Origin: Actinacidiphila acidipaludis
GTDB taxonomy: Bacteria > Actinomycetota > Actinomycetes > Streptomycetales > Streptomycetaceae
Reading direction: 5' to 3'
Assembly: GCF_019890725.1 (NCBI RefSeq)
Contig: NZ_JAINZZ010000045.1
Location: forward strand, 1-64,000
Length of the DNA stretch: 64,000 nt
How positions within the stretch are numbered: the first letter of the stretch is position 1; each line of letters begins with the position of its first letter. Positions 42,828 to 51,063 of this stretch are shown here, in pieces. The translations under genes and the position numbers were made by a program. The notes beneath the pieces were generated by a model. It saw nothing but the letters and a program-made list of their open reading frames with translations, searched no databases and was not told where the DNA came from.

Positions 42828-43373
42828 ATGTGCCTCGACCGCAAGGACCTCGGGCTGCTGGCCCTGCGCCTGGGAACCGGCGGCGTGCTCTTCGCGCACG
42901 GCGCGCAGAAACTGCTGGGCTGGTTCGGCGGCGGGGGGATCACGGGCACCGGCCAGGCGATGGAGGCCATGGGCTTCCACCCCGGCAGGGAGAGCGCCGT
43001 CGCCGCGGGCCTGGGCGAGGCCGGCGGCGGGCTGCTGCTGGCCCTGGGAGTGGCCACACCCGCGGCGGGGGCGGCGGCGGCCGGCGCGATGGCCGGAGCC
43101 ACCGCCGTGCACCGCCCGGGCGGCTTCTTCGCCACCTCCGGCGGTTTCGAGTATCCGGCCTTCCTCGGCTTCGTCGCGGCCGGCCTGGGCCTGGCGGGAC
43201 CCGGACGCTACTCGCTGGACCACCTGACGGGGCACCGGCTCAACAGCGCCACGATGGTCACGGCCGCCTTCGCCGCGAGCACCCTGGCCGCGGCGGTGGT
43301 GGTGGGCCGCCGTGAGGCGGCGGTCGCCGCGGCCCGGGCGGCCGAGGCGGCCGCCGAGGAGGACGCGACCTGA
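42828..43373 (+). CDS. DoxX-family membrane protein
   Basis: 181 residues from the ATG at 42828. The family opening is clear: LGLLALRLGTGGVLFAHGAQKLLGWFGGGGITGTGQAMEAMGF spread over residues 7-50. Three further hydrophobic stretches follow and the tail is Ala/Glu-rich and helical. DoxX-like proteins sit in the membrane and have been tied to redox homeostasis or detoxification. No operon partner is evident. Confidence 0.9.
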   Translation: MCLDRKDLGLLALRLGTGGVLFAHGAQKLLGWFGGGGITGTGQAMEAMGFHPGRESAVAAGLGEAGGGLLLALGVATPAAGAAAAGAMAGATAVHRPGGFFATSGGFEYPAFLGFVAAGLGLAGPGRYSLDHLTGHRLNSATMVTAAFAASTLAAAVVVGRREAAVAAARAAEAAAEEDAT

Positions 43374-43382
43374 CGCTCGCGG

Positions 43383-43562
43383 TCACTCGCTCTCCGACGT
43401 GCGTCCGGCCGACCCTGGTTCCGGGTCCAGGCCCACCTCCTCGCGCTCCTCCATGGTGCGCTCCTGGAGCTTGTCGTCGTCGGGCCGCCGCGGCATCCCG
43501 CCCCGGTGTCCGGTGTCCGGATCACCTTCGACGGCCTTGTTGGACTTGTGGTGGTGCGCCAT
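43383..43562 (-). CDS. Small hydrophilic protein, 59 residues
   Basis: ATG at 43562 preceded by a perfect AAGGAGG with 7 nt spacing. The product starts MAHHHKSNKAVEG and is very polar: His/Lys-rich at the start, Asp/Glu-rich later (RPDDDKLQERTMEEREE). No signal, membrane segment or Cys. It probably lacks a stable fold. It follows the Clp-like gene by 36 bp on the same strand, so it may be its co-transcribed partner. The strong ribosome site and clean codon bias support it being real. Confidence 0.75.
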   Translation of the reverse strand: MAHHHKSNKAVEGDPDTGHRGGMPRRPDDDKLQERTMEEREEVGLDPEPGSAGRTSESE

Positions 43563-43598
43563 CGGTCAACCTCCTTGCCCTGGCGGGCGGTGCGCGCG

Positions 43599-46109
43599 CT
43601 AGCTGCTCGCCGCCGCGGCCGCCCCTTCGTGCCGGACCACGCACTCCAGCGCGCCGTCACTCGCCTCCGCGATGATCGTGTCACCGGGCTCGGCGGTGCC
43701 GCCGAGGAGCAGGGACGCGATCTCGTTGTCGAGTTCGCTCTGGATGGTGCGGCGCAGCGGGCGTGCGCCGAACTCCGGCTGGTAGCCGTGGCCGAGCAGC
43801 AGCTCCTTCGCGTCCTCCGTGACCTCCAGACTCAGCCCCTGGGCCCGCACCCGGCGCCGGCTCTCGTCCAGCAGGTGGTCCACGATCAGCCCCAGGTCCT
43901 GGTGCGTGAGGCTGTGGAAGATGATGATGTCGTCGATCCGGTTGAGGAACTCCGGCAGGAACCGCCCCCGCAGGTCCTCCATCAGCTCGCCCTTGATCTC
44001 GGACACGTCGCCCTGGTGCGCGATGATGCGCTGCGCCCCGATGTTGGACGTCATGATGATCACGCAGTGCCGGAAGTCGACGGTACGGCCCTGCCCGTCC
44101 GTGAGACGCCCGTCGTCCAGGATCTGCAACAGCGTGTTGAAGACGTCCGGGTGGGCCTTCTCCACCTCGTCGAACAGCACCACGCTGTAGGGCTGGCGCC
44201 GCACCTTCTCGGTGAGCTGGCCGGCCTCCTCGTAACCCACGTATCCCGGAGGAGCACCGACCAGCCGGGCCACGGTGTGCTTCTCCTGGAACTCGCTCAT
44301 GTCGAAGCGGATCAACCGGTCCTCCTCGCCGAACAGCAACTCGGCGAGGGTCTTGGCCAGTTCGGTCTTCCCCACCCCGGTCGGGCCGAGGAAGAGGAAC
44401 GAACCCACCGGACGGCCGGGGTCGCCCATACCGGAGCGGTTGCGCCGGACGGCCTGGGACACCGCGGTCACCGCCTCGTCCTGGCCGACGACGCGATCGT
44501 GCATCGCGTCCTCCAGCGCGAGGAGCTTCTCCTTCTCGCTGGCCGTGAGCTGGGAGACCGGGATGCCGGTGCGGCGCGACACCACGTCGGCGACGTCGTC
44601 CGCGGTGACCTCGACGACGCCCGCGCGCCCCTCCTCGGAGGTGGCGCGCGCGTCCTCCTCCTCGGCGATCCGCCCCTTCAGCTCGGCGGCGCGCTCGAAG
44701 TCCTCCGACGCCACGGCCTGGTCCTTCTCCCGCCGGAGTTGGGCGATGCGGTCCTCCCGGCCGGTCGACTCGCTCGACGGCGAGGCCGCGCGCAGCCGCA
44801 CCCGTGCCCCGGCCTGGTCCATCACGTCGATGGCCTTGTCCGGCAGGAAGCGGTCGCCGATGTACCGGTCGGACAGCTCGGCCGCCGCGGCCAGCGCGCC
44901 GTCGGAGAAGCGCACCCCGTGGTGGGCCTCGTAGGCGTCCCGCAGCCCCTCCAGGATCTGCACCGTCTCGTCGACGCTGGGTTCCGGGATCATCACCGGC
45001 TGGAAGCGGCGCTCCAACGCGGCGTCCTTCTCGACGTACTTGCGGTACTCGTCGATGGTGGTCGCGCCCACGACGTGGAGTTCGCCGCGCGCGAGCGCGG
45101 GCTTGAGCATGTTGCCGGCATCCATCGCGCCCTCGCCCGCGGCGCCCGCGCCGACGACCGTGTGCAGTTCGTCGATGAACAGGACGATGTCGCCGCCGGA
45201 CTGCTGGACCTCCTCGATGACCTTCTTCAGCCGCTCCTCGAACTGCCCGCGGTACTGCGCGCCGGCCACCATGCCGGACAGGTCCAGCGCCATCACGCGC
45301 TTGTCCTTGAGCGTCTTGGGGACGTCACCGGCGACGATGCGCTGCGCGAGCCCCTCGACGATGGCGGTCTTGCCGACACCGGGCTCGCCGATGAGCACCG
45401 GGTTGTTCTTCGACCGGCGGGACAGGATCTCCACGGTCTGCTCGATCTCGTCGGCCCGGCCCACGACCGGGTCGAGCTTGCCGGCCCTGGCCTCCTCGGT
45501 CAGATCGCGGCCGAACTCGTCCAGCGTCGGGGAGGCCGAAGCGGCGCCGCCCTCCGGTGCCGGCGCCTCCGAGCGGGCCGTGCGCTCCGTGAGCCCGCGC
45601 AGCCCCTCGACGTCCATGCCCGAGGAGCGCAGCAGCCGCAGGGCGTCGGAGTCCCCGTCGGCGAGCAGGGCGCCGAGGATGTGCTCGGGGCCGATGTAGG
45701 AGGCGCCGCCGGCCTGCGCGTGCTCGTACGCGGTGGCCAGGGTGCGCTTGGCGGCAGGGGTGAGTCCGGGCTTGCCCAGCACGTCGCCCGGCCCCTGCGG
45801 GGGCTCGGCCTGCAGCTTCGCCGCCAGCGCGTCGGGATCCAGCCCGCTGCGGGCGATCAGCGTCCGCGCCGGCTCGACCTGCGTGGTCGCCCACAGAAGG
45901 TGCTCGGTGTCGAGGTCGTCGGCCCCGTCCTCCGCGGCCCGGCGCGCCGCGCGCTGGATCAGGTCCTGCGCCGGCTCGGTCAGCAGCCGCCCGATCGGCA
46001 CGCGCTGCACCTGCGGGGGCGACGATCCGGGCGACATCCCGAAGAAGCGGTTCAGGAGGTCACTGAAGGGGTCGGCCGGACCGAATGCCGAACCGAACGA
46101 GGACGTCAT
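43599..46109 (-). CDS. ClpC/ClpB-like AAA+ unfoldase
   Basis: 836 residues from the ATG at 46109, with TGGAG 6 nt upstream. An N-terminal Clp_N repeat domain runs to about 170. AAA-1 has [24 protein letters not shown] and [14 protein letters not shown]. The short middle part carries a UVR motif ([16 protein letters not shown]). AAA-2 has [32 protein letters not shown] and the D2-C small domain with [10 protein letters not shown]. The short UVR middle resembles ClpC, but in AAA-2 the stretch after TSNIGAQ lacks the LGF-type loop that docks ClpP. It may therefore work as a disaggregase, or dock a protease differently (inference). Confidence 0.93.
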   Translation of the reverse strand: MTSSFGSAFGPADPFSDLLNRFFGMSPGSSPPQVQRVPIGRLLTEPAQDLIQRAARRAAEDGADDLDTEHLLWATTQVEPARTLIARSGLDPDALAAKLQAEPPQGPGDVLGKPGLTPAAKRTLATAYEHAQAGGASYIGPEHILGALLADGDSDALRLLRSSGMDVEGLRGLTERTARSEAPAPEGGAASASPTLDEFGRDLTEEARAGKLDPVVGRADEIEQTVEILSRRSKNNPVLIGEPGVGKTAIVEGLAQRIVAGDVPKTLKDKRVMALDLSGMVAGAQYRGQFEERLKKVIEEVQQSGGDIVLFIDELHTVVGAGAAGEGAMDAGNMLKPALARGELHVVGATTIDEYRKYVEKDAALERRFQPVMIPEPSVDETVQILEGLRDAYEAHHGVRFSDGALAAAAELSDRYIGDRFLPDKAIDVMDQAGARVRLRAASPSSESTGREDRIAQLRREKDQAVASEDFERAAELKGRIAEEEDARATSEEGRAGVVEVTADDVADVVSRRTGIPVSQLTASEKEKLLALEDAMHDRVVGQDEAVTAVSQAVRRNRSGMGDPGRPVGSFLFLGPTGVGKTELAKTLAELLFGEEDRLIRFDMSEFQEKHTVARLVGAPPGYVGYEEAGQLTEKVRRQPYSVVLFDEVEKAHPDVFNTLLQILDDGRLTDGQGRTVDFRHCVIIMTSNIGAQRIIAHQGDVSEIKGELMEDLRGRFLPEFLNRIDDIIIFHSLTHQDLGLIVDHLLDESRRRVRAQGLSLEVTEDAKELLLGHGYQPEFGARPLRRTIQSELDNEIASLLLGGTAEPGDTIIAEASDGALECVVRHEGAAAAASS

Positions 46110-46347
46110 GACAGCTCCAGGGTGGGTGAGACCCCCTTCCACTCAAACGCCATACCGATGGGCCCGCAAGCGGGGGCAGCGCCGCCGCCGTGCCCGTGAT
46201 CACCGCGTCTGAACTGGCCTTTTCCCTACGGCCCGACCAACGTCCCACTCCCCGCCCGCATGCGCGGCGCCGTGCGCCGTGGAACGGTTGACTGACGGGG
46301 GAGCAAGGCATGCCGGATCCGCGGTGAGAGCGGTGAGAGGAGAGGCC

Positions 46348-46422
46348 ATGTCGTCGAAGCGACGCCGGAAGAAGAGGGCCAACCGCAAGGGCGCCAACCA
46401 CGGCAAGCGCCCTGCCAGCTGA
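46348..46422 (+). CDS. Ribosomal protein bL37 (24 residues)
   Basis: A 25-codon ORF with GGAGAGG just upstream. The product is MSSKRRRKKRANRKG followed by ANHGKRPAS. Length, extreme basic charge and the C-terminal ANHGKRP signature match bL37, the tiny actinobacterial large-subunit protein first seen in mycobacterial ribosome structures. It binds 23S rRNA near the peptidyl-transferase region. Many annotation programs miss it because of its size. It stands alone between the Clp-like gene and the reductase gene. Confidence 0.88.
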   Translation: MSSKRRRKKRANRKGANHGKRPAS

Positions 46423-46499
46423 AGCCGGGCAGCGGACGGCGGCGCGCATGGCGCGCGTACGCCGTCCGCTCCTGTCCGTGCCGGCCACCCGCGCCACGC

Positions 46500-46555
46500 G
46501 ACCGCGGGCTCATGACCGCGGGCTGACGACTGCGGGCTCACGACTGCGGCAGTCG
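46500..46555. repeat. 14-bp tandem repeat (x4) containing the DHFR-like stop codon
   Basis: Units start at 46500, 46514, 46528 and 46542 with consensus GACYGCGGGCTSAY. On the minus strand the gene ends CCG CAG TCG TGA inside this repeat, and related blocks recur downstream. The period is not a multiple of three. Confidence 0.85.
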
Positions 46556-47146
46556 GGACCTCACCTCGTCGTAGCCGACGTCGCCGGACGGCTCGGCCGG
46601 GCCGTACACCAGGTTGAGCACGCCCGTGGTGAACGCCTCCGACGACAGCAGCCTCAGCGGGATCGGCGCGGTCCCCTCGTCGAACAGCTTCATGCCCCTG
46701 CGCACCGCGATCGGGTGTACGAGCAGCCGGAGTTCGTCGAGCAGTCCGGCGGCCAGCAGTTGGCGCACCAGCGAGACCGAGCCGCTGAGGGCGATGTCCC
46801 CGCCCGGGTCCTTCTTGAGCGCGGTCACCGTCTCCACGAAGTCGCCCTCCAGTTGCTCGGAGTTGCGCCACGAGAACTCCAGCGGACGGCGTGACACCAC
46901 GATCTTGCGGACGTCGCCGAGGGACTTGGCGAAGCCGGCGTCGTCGCCCCCGGCGGCCTCCCGCTCCGGCCAGGCCCCGGCGAAGCTGTCGTAGGTGACA
47001 CGGCCGAAGAGCATGGTGTCGGCCGAGCCGAGGCTCGCCGAGACCGCCGCGCCCATCTGCTCGTCGAAGTAGGGGAAGTGCCACTGGTCCGGCGCCTCGA
47101 CCACGCCGTCGAGTGCGATGAACAGGCCCGCGGTGATCTTGCGCAT
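46538..47146 (-). CDS. DHFR/RibD C-terminal-family reductase
   Basis: 202 residues from the ATG at 47146, with TGGAG 8 nt upstream. The RibD_C fold is shown by KITAGLFIALDGVVEAPDQWHFPYFDEQM, TMLFGRVTYDSFAGAWP, DIALSGSVSLVRQLLAAGLLDELRLLVHPIAV and a final TTGVLNLVYGP. These soluble NADPH-dependent reductases are widespread in actinomycetes and mostly of unknown substrate. The 3' end is in a tandem repeat. Confidence 0.93.
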   Translation of the reverse strand: MRKITAGLFIALDGVVEAPDQWHFPYFDEQMGAAVSASLGSADTMLFGRVTYDSFAGAWPEREAAGGDDAGFAKSLGDVRKIVVSRRPLEFSWRNSEQLEGDFVETVTALKKDPGGDIALSGSVSLVRQLLAAGLLDELRLLVHPIAVRRGMKLFDEGTAPIPLRLLSSEAFTTGVLNLVYGPAEPSGDVGYDEVRSRLPQS

Positions 47147-47251
47147 GATCGTTCTCCAGGTATCGGGTGCGGTGAACTCTCTCGCCTGACAGACCGCCGC
47201 CGCTCGGCGAACTCATCGGTGCCGTGCCGGGTACCTGGTACGGGCACCGCG

Positions 47252-47309
47252 GTACGGCCCGCAGCGCGGTCCGCGGCAGGGCCACCAGTACGGCCGCAGC
47301 GCGGTCCGC
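47252..47309. repeat. Two 22-23 bp direct repeats
   Basis: GTACGGCCCGCAGCGCGGTCCGC (47252-47274) recurs at 47288-47309 with one base missing. They lie in the 269-bp gap between the DHFR-like gene and the arabinose repressor. They could be tandem protein sites or a small duplication; I see no dyad in them. Confidence 0.7.
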
Positions 47310-47362
47310 AGCACGGCCCGGTCCTCGTCCGATCCGGCGACAGCCGGCCGGGCCCCGACTCC

Positions 47363-47391
47363 TTGACTGACCGCTCTGTGAACGCTAACAA
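47363..47391 (+). promoter_or_regulatory. Promoter and lac-type operator of the arabinose repressor gene
   Basis: TTGACT (47363-47368) and TAACAA (47386-47391) are separated by 17 nt. The operator TGTGAACGCTAACA (47377-47390), a near-palindrome, overlaps the -10 box. A protein bound here would block RNA polymerase, so the repressor most likely controls itself. Confidence 0.72.
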
Positions 47392-47415
47392 TGATGCATC
47401 ACGGATCGGAGAACC

Positions 47416-48471
47416 ATGTCCCAGACCGCGGAGAGCACCGGCCCTCGCCGGGCCCCCACCATGGCGGACGTCGCCAAGCTCGCCGGGGTGTCGCACCAGA
47501 CCGTCTCCCGCGTGCTGAGCGACCACCCCAATGTACGCGACACCACCCGTGCCGAGGTGCAGCGGGCGATCGAGCAGCTCGGGTACCGCCGGAACTCCTC
47601 GGCCCGCGCGCTGGTCACCCGCCGCACGCTCACGCTCGGCGTGGTCGCCTGCAACCCCACGCTGTTCGGCCCGGCGAGCACCCTGTTCGGCCTGGAGGAG
47701 GCGGCCCGCAGCGAGGGCTACATGGTCTCCGCGGTGACCCTCCGCCAGTACACCGCGAAGGCGCTGGAGGAGGCGATCGACCATCTCAGCGACTGGGGGG
47801 TGGAGGGCATCGTGGTGATCGTCCCGCATCGCGCCGCCGTCGAGGCGCTCGCCGAACTCCGCCTGCCCTTCCCGGTGGTGACCGTCGAGGGCGGTCACTC
47901 CCTGCCGATAGCGGGTGTCTCGGTCGACCAGGACCTCGGCGCCCGGCTGGCCACCGGCCACCTGCTGGCCGCCGGGCACCGCACGGTCTGGCACGTCGCC
48001 GGACCCTCGGACTGGCTGGAGGCCGAGGCGCGCGTGCGCGGCTGGCGCGCCACGCTCGAGGAGGCCGGCGTCGAGGTGCCGCCGCCGCTGGTGGGGGACT
48101 GGACGCCGCTGTCCGGCTACCGGGCCGGTCAGGAACTCGCCGGGCGGGTCGCCGCCGGCCAGGCCCGGCGCTCCTCGCCCGACGTCACCGCGGTGTTCGT
48201 GGCCAACGACCAGATGGCGCTCGGTGTCATGCGCGCCTTCCGCGAGGCGGGCCTCTCGGTTCCGGGCCAGGTGGCCATCGCCGGGTTCGACGACATCCCC
48301 GAGGCCGAGTTCTTCGCACCCCCGCTGACCACCGTCCGCCAGGACTTCGCCGCGGTCGGCAAGGCCAGCATCAGCCTGCTGACCCGGCGACTGGACTCCC
48401 CGGGCCGGTCCGAGGCCGAGCGCGTCGTGATCGAGCCCCGGCTCATCGTCCGCAGCAGCACCGTGTCCTGA
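47416..48471 (+). CDS. LacI-family repressor of arabinose genes
   Basis: 351 residues from the ATG at 47416. The helix-turn-helix (ADVAKLAGVSHQTVSRVLSDHP) keeps the Gln and Arg that in E. coli LacI contact the lac operator (YQTVSRV there, HQTVSRV here). The hinge helix SARALVTRR and effector domain (VAIAGFDDIPEAEFFAPPLTTV) are normal. It precedes araB by 72 bp on the same strand. The palindromes at 47377, 50223, 50238, 52851 and 53039 are the likely binding sites. The inducer is probably L-arabinose or an arabinose oligomer (inference). Confidence 0.94.
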   Translation: MSQTAESTGPRRAPTMADVAKLAGVSHQTVSRVLSDHPNVRDTTRAEVQRAIEQLGYRRNSSARALVTRRTLTLGVVACNPTLFGPASTLFGLEEAARSEGYMVSAVTLRQYTAKALEEAIDHLSDWGVEGIVVIVPHRAAVEALAELRLPFPVVTVEGGHSLPIAGVSVDQDLGARLATGHLLAAGHRTVWHVAGPSDWLEAEARVRGWRATLEEAGVEVPPPLVGDWTPLSGYRAGQELAGRVAAGQARRSSPDVTAVFVANDQMALGVMRAFREAGLSVPGQVAIAGFDDIPEAEFFAPPLTTVRQDFAAVGKASISLLTRRLDSPGRSEAERVVIEPRLIVRSSTVS

Positions 48472-48543
48472 CGTCCCGACACCCGGTCACGGATCCCGGC
48501 CGCGGTGGGCCGGACCTGACCCCTGCTCTCACTGGAGACAGCC

Positions 48544-50196
48544 ATGACGACCGATCCACCGTCCGTCACCGTCGGCGTCGACTTCGGGACGCTGTCCGGC
48601 CGCGCCCTCGTCGTCGACACCGCGGACGGCCGTGAACTGGGCAGCGCGGTCCACGAGTACACGCACGGCGTGGTGGACGAGGCGCTCCCCGGCGGCGCCG
48701 CGCTGCCGCCCGACTGGGCCCTGCAGATACCCCAGGACTGGCGGGACGTCCTGCGGTTCGCGGTGCCCCGCGCGCTGGAGGCGGCCGGCGTGCGCCCGCG
48801 CCAAGTGGTGGGCATTGCCACGGACTTCACGGCCTGCACCGTGCTGCCCGCCACCTGGGACGGCACACCGCTGTGCGAACTCCCCGGGTACCGGGACCGG
48901 CCGCACGCCTATCCCAAGCTGTGGCGGCACCACGCGGCCCAGCCGGAGGCCGACCTCATCGTGCGCCGGGCCGAGGAGTCGGGACAGGCGTGGCTGGCCC
49001 GCTACGGCGGTCGGATCTCCAGCGAGTGGCAGTACGCCAAGGCCCTCCAGGTGCTCCGCGAGGACCGGGCGGTGTACGACGCCGCCGACCGCTGGATCGA
49101 GGCGGCGGACTGGATCGTGTGGCAGCTCACGGGCGAGGAGAACCGCAACCCGTGCACCGCCGGATACAAGGGCGTCCACCAGGACGGCCGTTACCCCGAC
49201 GCCGCGTTCCTGGCCTCGCTGGACCCGGACTTCGCCGGATTCACCGCCAAGCTCGACCACCCGCTCTCCGCGCTCGGCGCCCCCGCGGGCAAGCTGAGCG
49301 CGGCCGCCGCGGCGCTGACCGGCCTGCGCGAGGGGACAGTGGTGGCCGTCGGCAACGTCGACGCCCATGTCACCAGCGCCGCCGCCCAAGCCCTCGACCC
49401 CGGCCACATGCTGGCGATCATGGGCACGTCCACCTGCCACATCATGAACTCGGACGTGCTGGCCGAAGTGCCGGGCATGTGCGGTGTGGTCCGCGACGGC
49501 GTCGTACCGGGCCTGTGGGGCTACGAGGCCGGCCAGAGCGGCGTGGGCGACATCTTCGCGTGGGCGGTGCGCACCGCCGCCCCGCACGCCTACGCGGCCG
49601 AGGCCCGAGGGCGCGGCATCTCCGTGCACGAACTGCTCACCGAGAAGGCGGCCGCCCAGCCGGTCGGCGGCCACGGCCTGCTCGCCCTGGACTGGCACAG
49701 CGGCAACCGGTCGGTCCTGGTGGACCACCACCTGTCGGGACTGATCGTGGGGCTGACCCTGGACACCCGCCCCGAGGACGTCTATCGCGCACTGGTCGAG
49801 GCCACGGCCTTCGGCACCCGCACCATCGTGGAGGCGTTCGAGCAGGCCGGCGTGCCGGTCACCGACTTCACGGCGGCGGGCGGGCTGCTGAGGAACCGCT
49901 TCCTCATGCAGACCTACAGCGACGTGCTCAACCGTCCCGTCAACGTCCTCGCCTCCGAGCAGGGGCCCGCACTGGGCGCCGCCATCCACGCCGCGGTCGC
50001 CGCCGGAGTCCACCCCGACATCCGTGCCGCCTCGGCCGCCATGGGCCGCCTGCAACGGCACGCCTTCACGCCCGACCCGGCGCGGGCCGCCGCCTACGAG
50101 CCCCTGTTCGCCGAATACCGCGCCCTGCACGACCACTTCGGCCGGGGCGGCAGCGACGTCATGCACCGCCTGCGCGCCCTGCGGGCCGCGACCTGA
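48544..50196 (+). CDS. araB: Ribulokinase
   Basis: 550 residues from the ATG at 48544. It phosphorylates L-ribulose at O5 with ATP, the second step of arabinose use. The FGGY-kinase frame is complete: VTVGVDFGTLSGRALVVD at the N-terminus, GNVDAHVTSAAAQ and MLAIMGTSTCHIMNSD for the ATP site, and the FAAGGLLRNRFLMQ-type AAGGLLRN block near 450. GYKGVHQDGRYP and CGVVRDGVVPGLWGYEAGQ are typical of AraB. Length fits the family. It begins the catabolic genes araB-araD-araA. Confidence 0.97.
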   Translation: MTTDPPSVTVGVDFGTLSGRALVVDTADGRELGSAVHEYTHGVVDEALPGGAALPPDWALQIPQDWRDVLRFAVPRALEAAGVRPRQVVGIATDFTACTVLPATWDGTPLCELPGYRDRPHAYPKLWRHHAAQPEADLIVRRAEESGQAWLARYGGRISSEWQYAKALQVLREDRAVYDAADRWIEAADWIVWQLTGEENRNPCTAGYKGVHQDGRYPDAAFLASLDPDFAGFTAKLDHPLSALGAPAGKLSAAAAALTGLREGTVVAVGNVDAHVTSAAAQALDPGHMLAIMGTSTCHIMNSDVLAEVPGMCGVVRDGVVPGLWGYEAGQSGVGDIFAWAVRTAAPHAYAAEARGRGISVHELLTEKAAAQPVGGHGLLALDWHSGNRSVLVDHHLSGLIVGLTLDTRPEDVYRALVEATAFGTRTIVEAFEQAGVPVTDFTAAGGLLRNRFLMQTYSDVLNRPVNVLASEQGPALGAAIHAAVAAGVHPDIRAASAAMGRLQRHAFTPDPARAAAYEPLFAEYRALHDHFGRGGSDVMHRLRALRAAT

Positions 50197-50222
50197 GCCC
50201 ACCGCTTCAACGGGCCCGGATT

Positions 50223-50249
50223 GTGAGCGCTCACCTTGTGAGCGCTCAC
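50223..50249. promoter_or_regulatory. Tandem near-ideal lac-type operators before araD
   Basis: GTGAGCGCTCAC occurs twice as a perfect 12-bp palindrome (50223-50234 and 50238-50249), each within TTGTGAGCGCTCACC. Centre spacing is 15 bp, so the two sites are on different faces of the helix. The sequence equals the symmetric core of the artificial ideal lac operator. They should bind the repressor at 47416 and control araD-araA separately from araB. Confidence 0.75.
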
Positions 50250-50301
50250 CCTCAACGGCCCTCTTGCTTCGTCGTTCTCCTGTTTCCGAATTCCAATCAG
50301 T

Positions 50302-50342
50302 TCCCGCCGAGTTCCCCCGAGTCCCGCCGAGTTCCCCCCGAG
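50302..50342. repeat. 20/21-bp tandem duplication before araD
   Basis: TCCCGCCGAGTTCCCCCGAG (50302-50321) is followed at once by the same sequence with one extra C (50322-50342). The last GAGG is the likely araD ribosome site, 6 nt before the ATG. Copy number could alter leader length. Confidence 0.75.
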
Positions 50343-50349
50343 GTCGCCG

Positions 50350-51060
50350 ATGCCCGAACATTCCCTTCCGCCTCCCGTCGCGGACAGCGTGGCCCGGTTG
50401 CGGCGCGAGGTCTGCGAGCTGCACCAGGATCTGGTCAGGTACCAGCTGGTGGTGTGGACGGCAGGCAACGTCTCGGCGCGCGTGCCGGACGCCGGCCTGT
50501 TCGTCATCAAACCCAGCGGCGTCGACTACGACCGGCTGACCCCCGAGGCGATGATCGTCTGCGACCTGGACGGCGAGGTCGTCGACGGGGAACTGTCCCC
50601 GTCGTCCGACACCGCCGCGCACGCCTACGTCTACCGCCACCTCCCTGACGTCGGCGGCGTGGTGCACACCCACTCCACGTACGCCAGCGCCTGGGCCGCC
50701 CGGGGCGAGCCGGTGCCGTGCGTGCTGACCGCCATGGCCGACGAGTTCGGCGCGGAGATCCCGGTCGGACCGTTCGCGCTGATCGGGGACGACTCGATCG
50801 GCCGCGGCATCGTCGACACGCTCAAGGGCCACCGCTCACCCGCGGTGCTGATGAAGAGCCACGGTGTCTTCACCATCGGCCGCGACGCGCGCGCCGCCGT
50901 GAAGGCGGCCGTGATGTGCGAGGACGTCGCCCGCACCGTGCACATATCCCGCCAGCTCGGTGAGCCGCAGCCCATCGACCGGTCCGCCGTCGACCGGCTC
51001 TACGACCGCTACCAGAACGTCTACGGCCAGCCCGGCCCGTCCACCCCGCGAGGAGTCTGA
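50350..51060 (+). CDS. araD: L-ribulose-5-phosphate 4-epimerase
   Basis: 236 residues from the ATG at 50350. It converts L-ribulose 5-phosphate to D-xylulose 5-phosphate, feeding the pentose phosphate pathway. The class II aldolase fold shows GNVSARVPDAGLFVIKPSGVDYDRL for phosphate binding, VVHTHSTYASAWAARG with the two zinc His residues, and LMKSHGVFTIGRDARAAVKAA with the third. A shortcut epimerase of normal length. araA starts 3 bp after its stop, so the two are one unit. Confidence 0.97.
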   Translation: MPEHSLPPPVADSVARLRREVCELHQDLVRYQLVVWTAGNVSARVPDAGLFVIKPSGVDYDRLTPEAMIVCDLDGEVVDGELSPSSDTAAHAYVYRHLPDVGGVVHTHSTYASAWAARGEPVPCVLTAMADEFGAEIPVGPFALIGDDSIGRGIVDTLKGHRSPAVLMKSHGVFTIGRDARAAVKAAVMCEDVARTVHISRQLGEPQPIDRSAVDRLYDRYQNVYGQPGPSTPRGV

Positions 51061-51063
51061 CGT

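Noticed and set aside
46126-46147. HspR/HAIR-type heat-shock operator upstream of the Clp-like gene
   Set aside because: Only one half-site (ACTCAAA at 46141) resembles CTTGAGT-N7-ACTCAAG; the partner is absent at the right spacing.
43506-46199. Open frame of about 900 codons opposite the Clp-like gene
   Set aside because: The minus strand has complete Walker motifs; the plus-strand reading is an antisense artefact.
20731-46555. CRISPR arrays as an explanation for the short tandem repeats
   Set aside because: Units are contiguous with no unique spacers, differ between loci, and have no cas genes nearby.
50221-50249. Vector contamination explaining the ideal lac operators
   Set aside because: The sites are set in native GC-rich arabinose DNA, occur as variants at three other places in the cluster, and no plasmid sequence flanks them.
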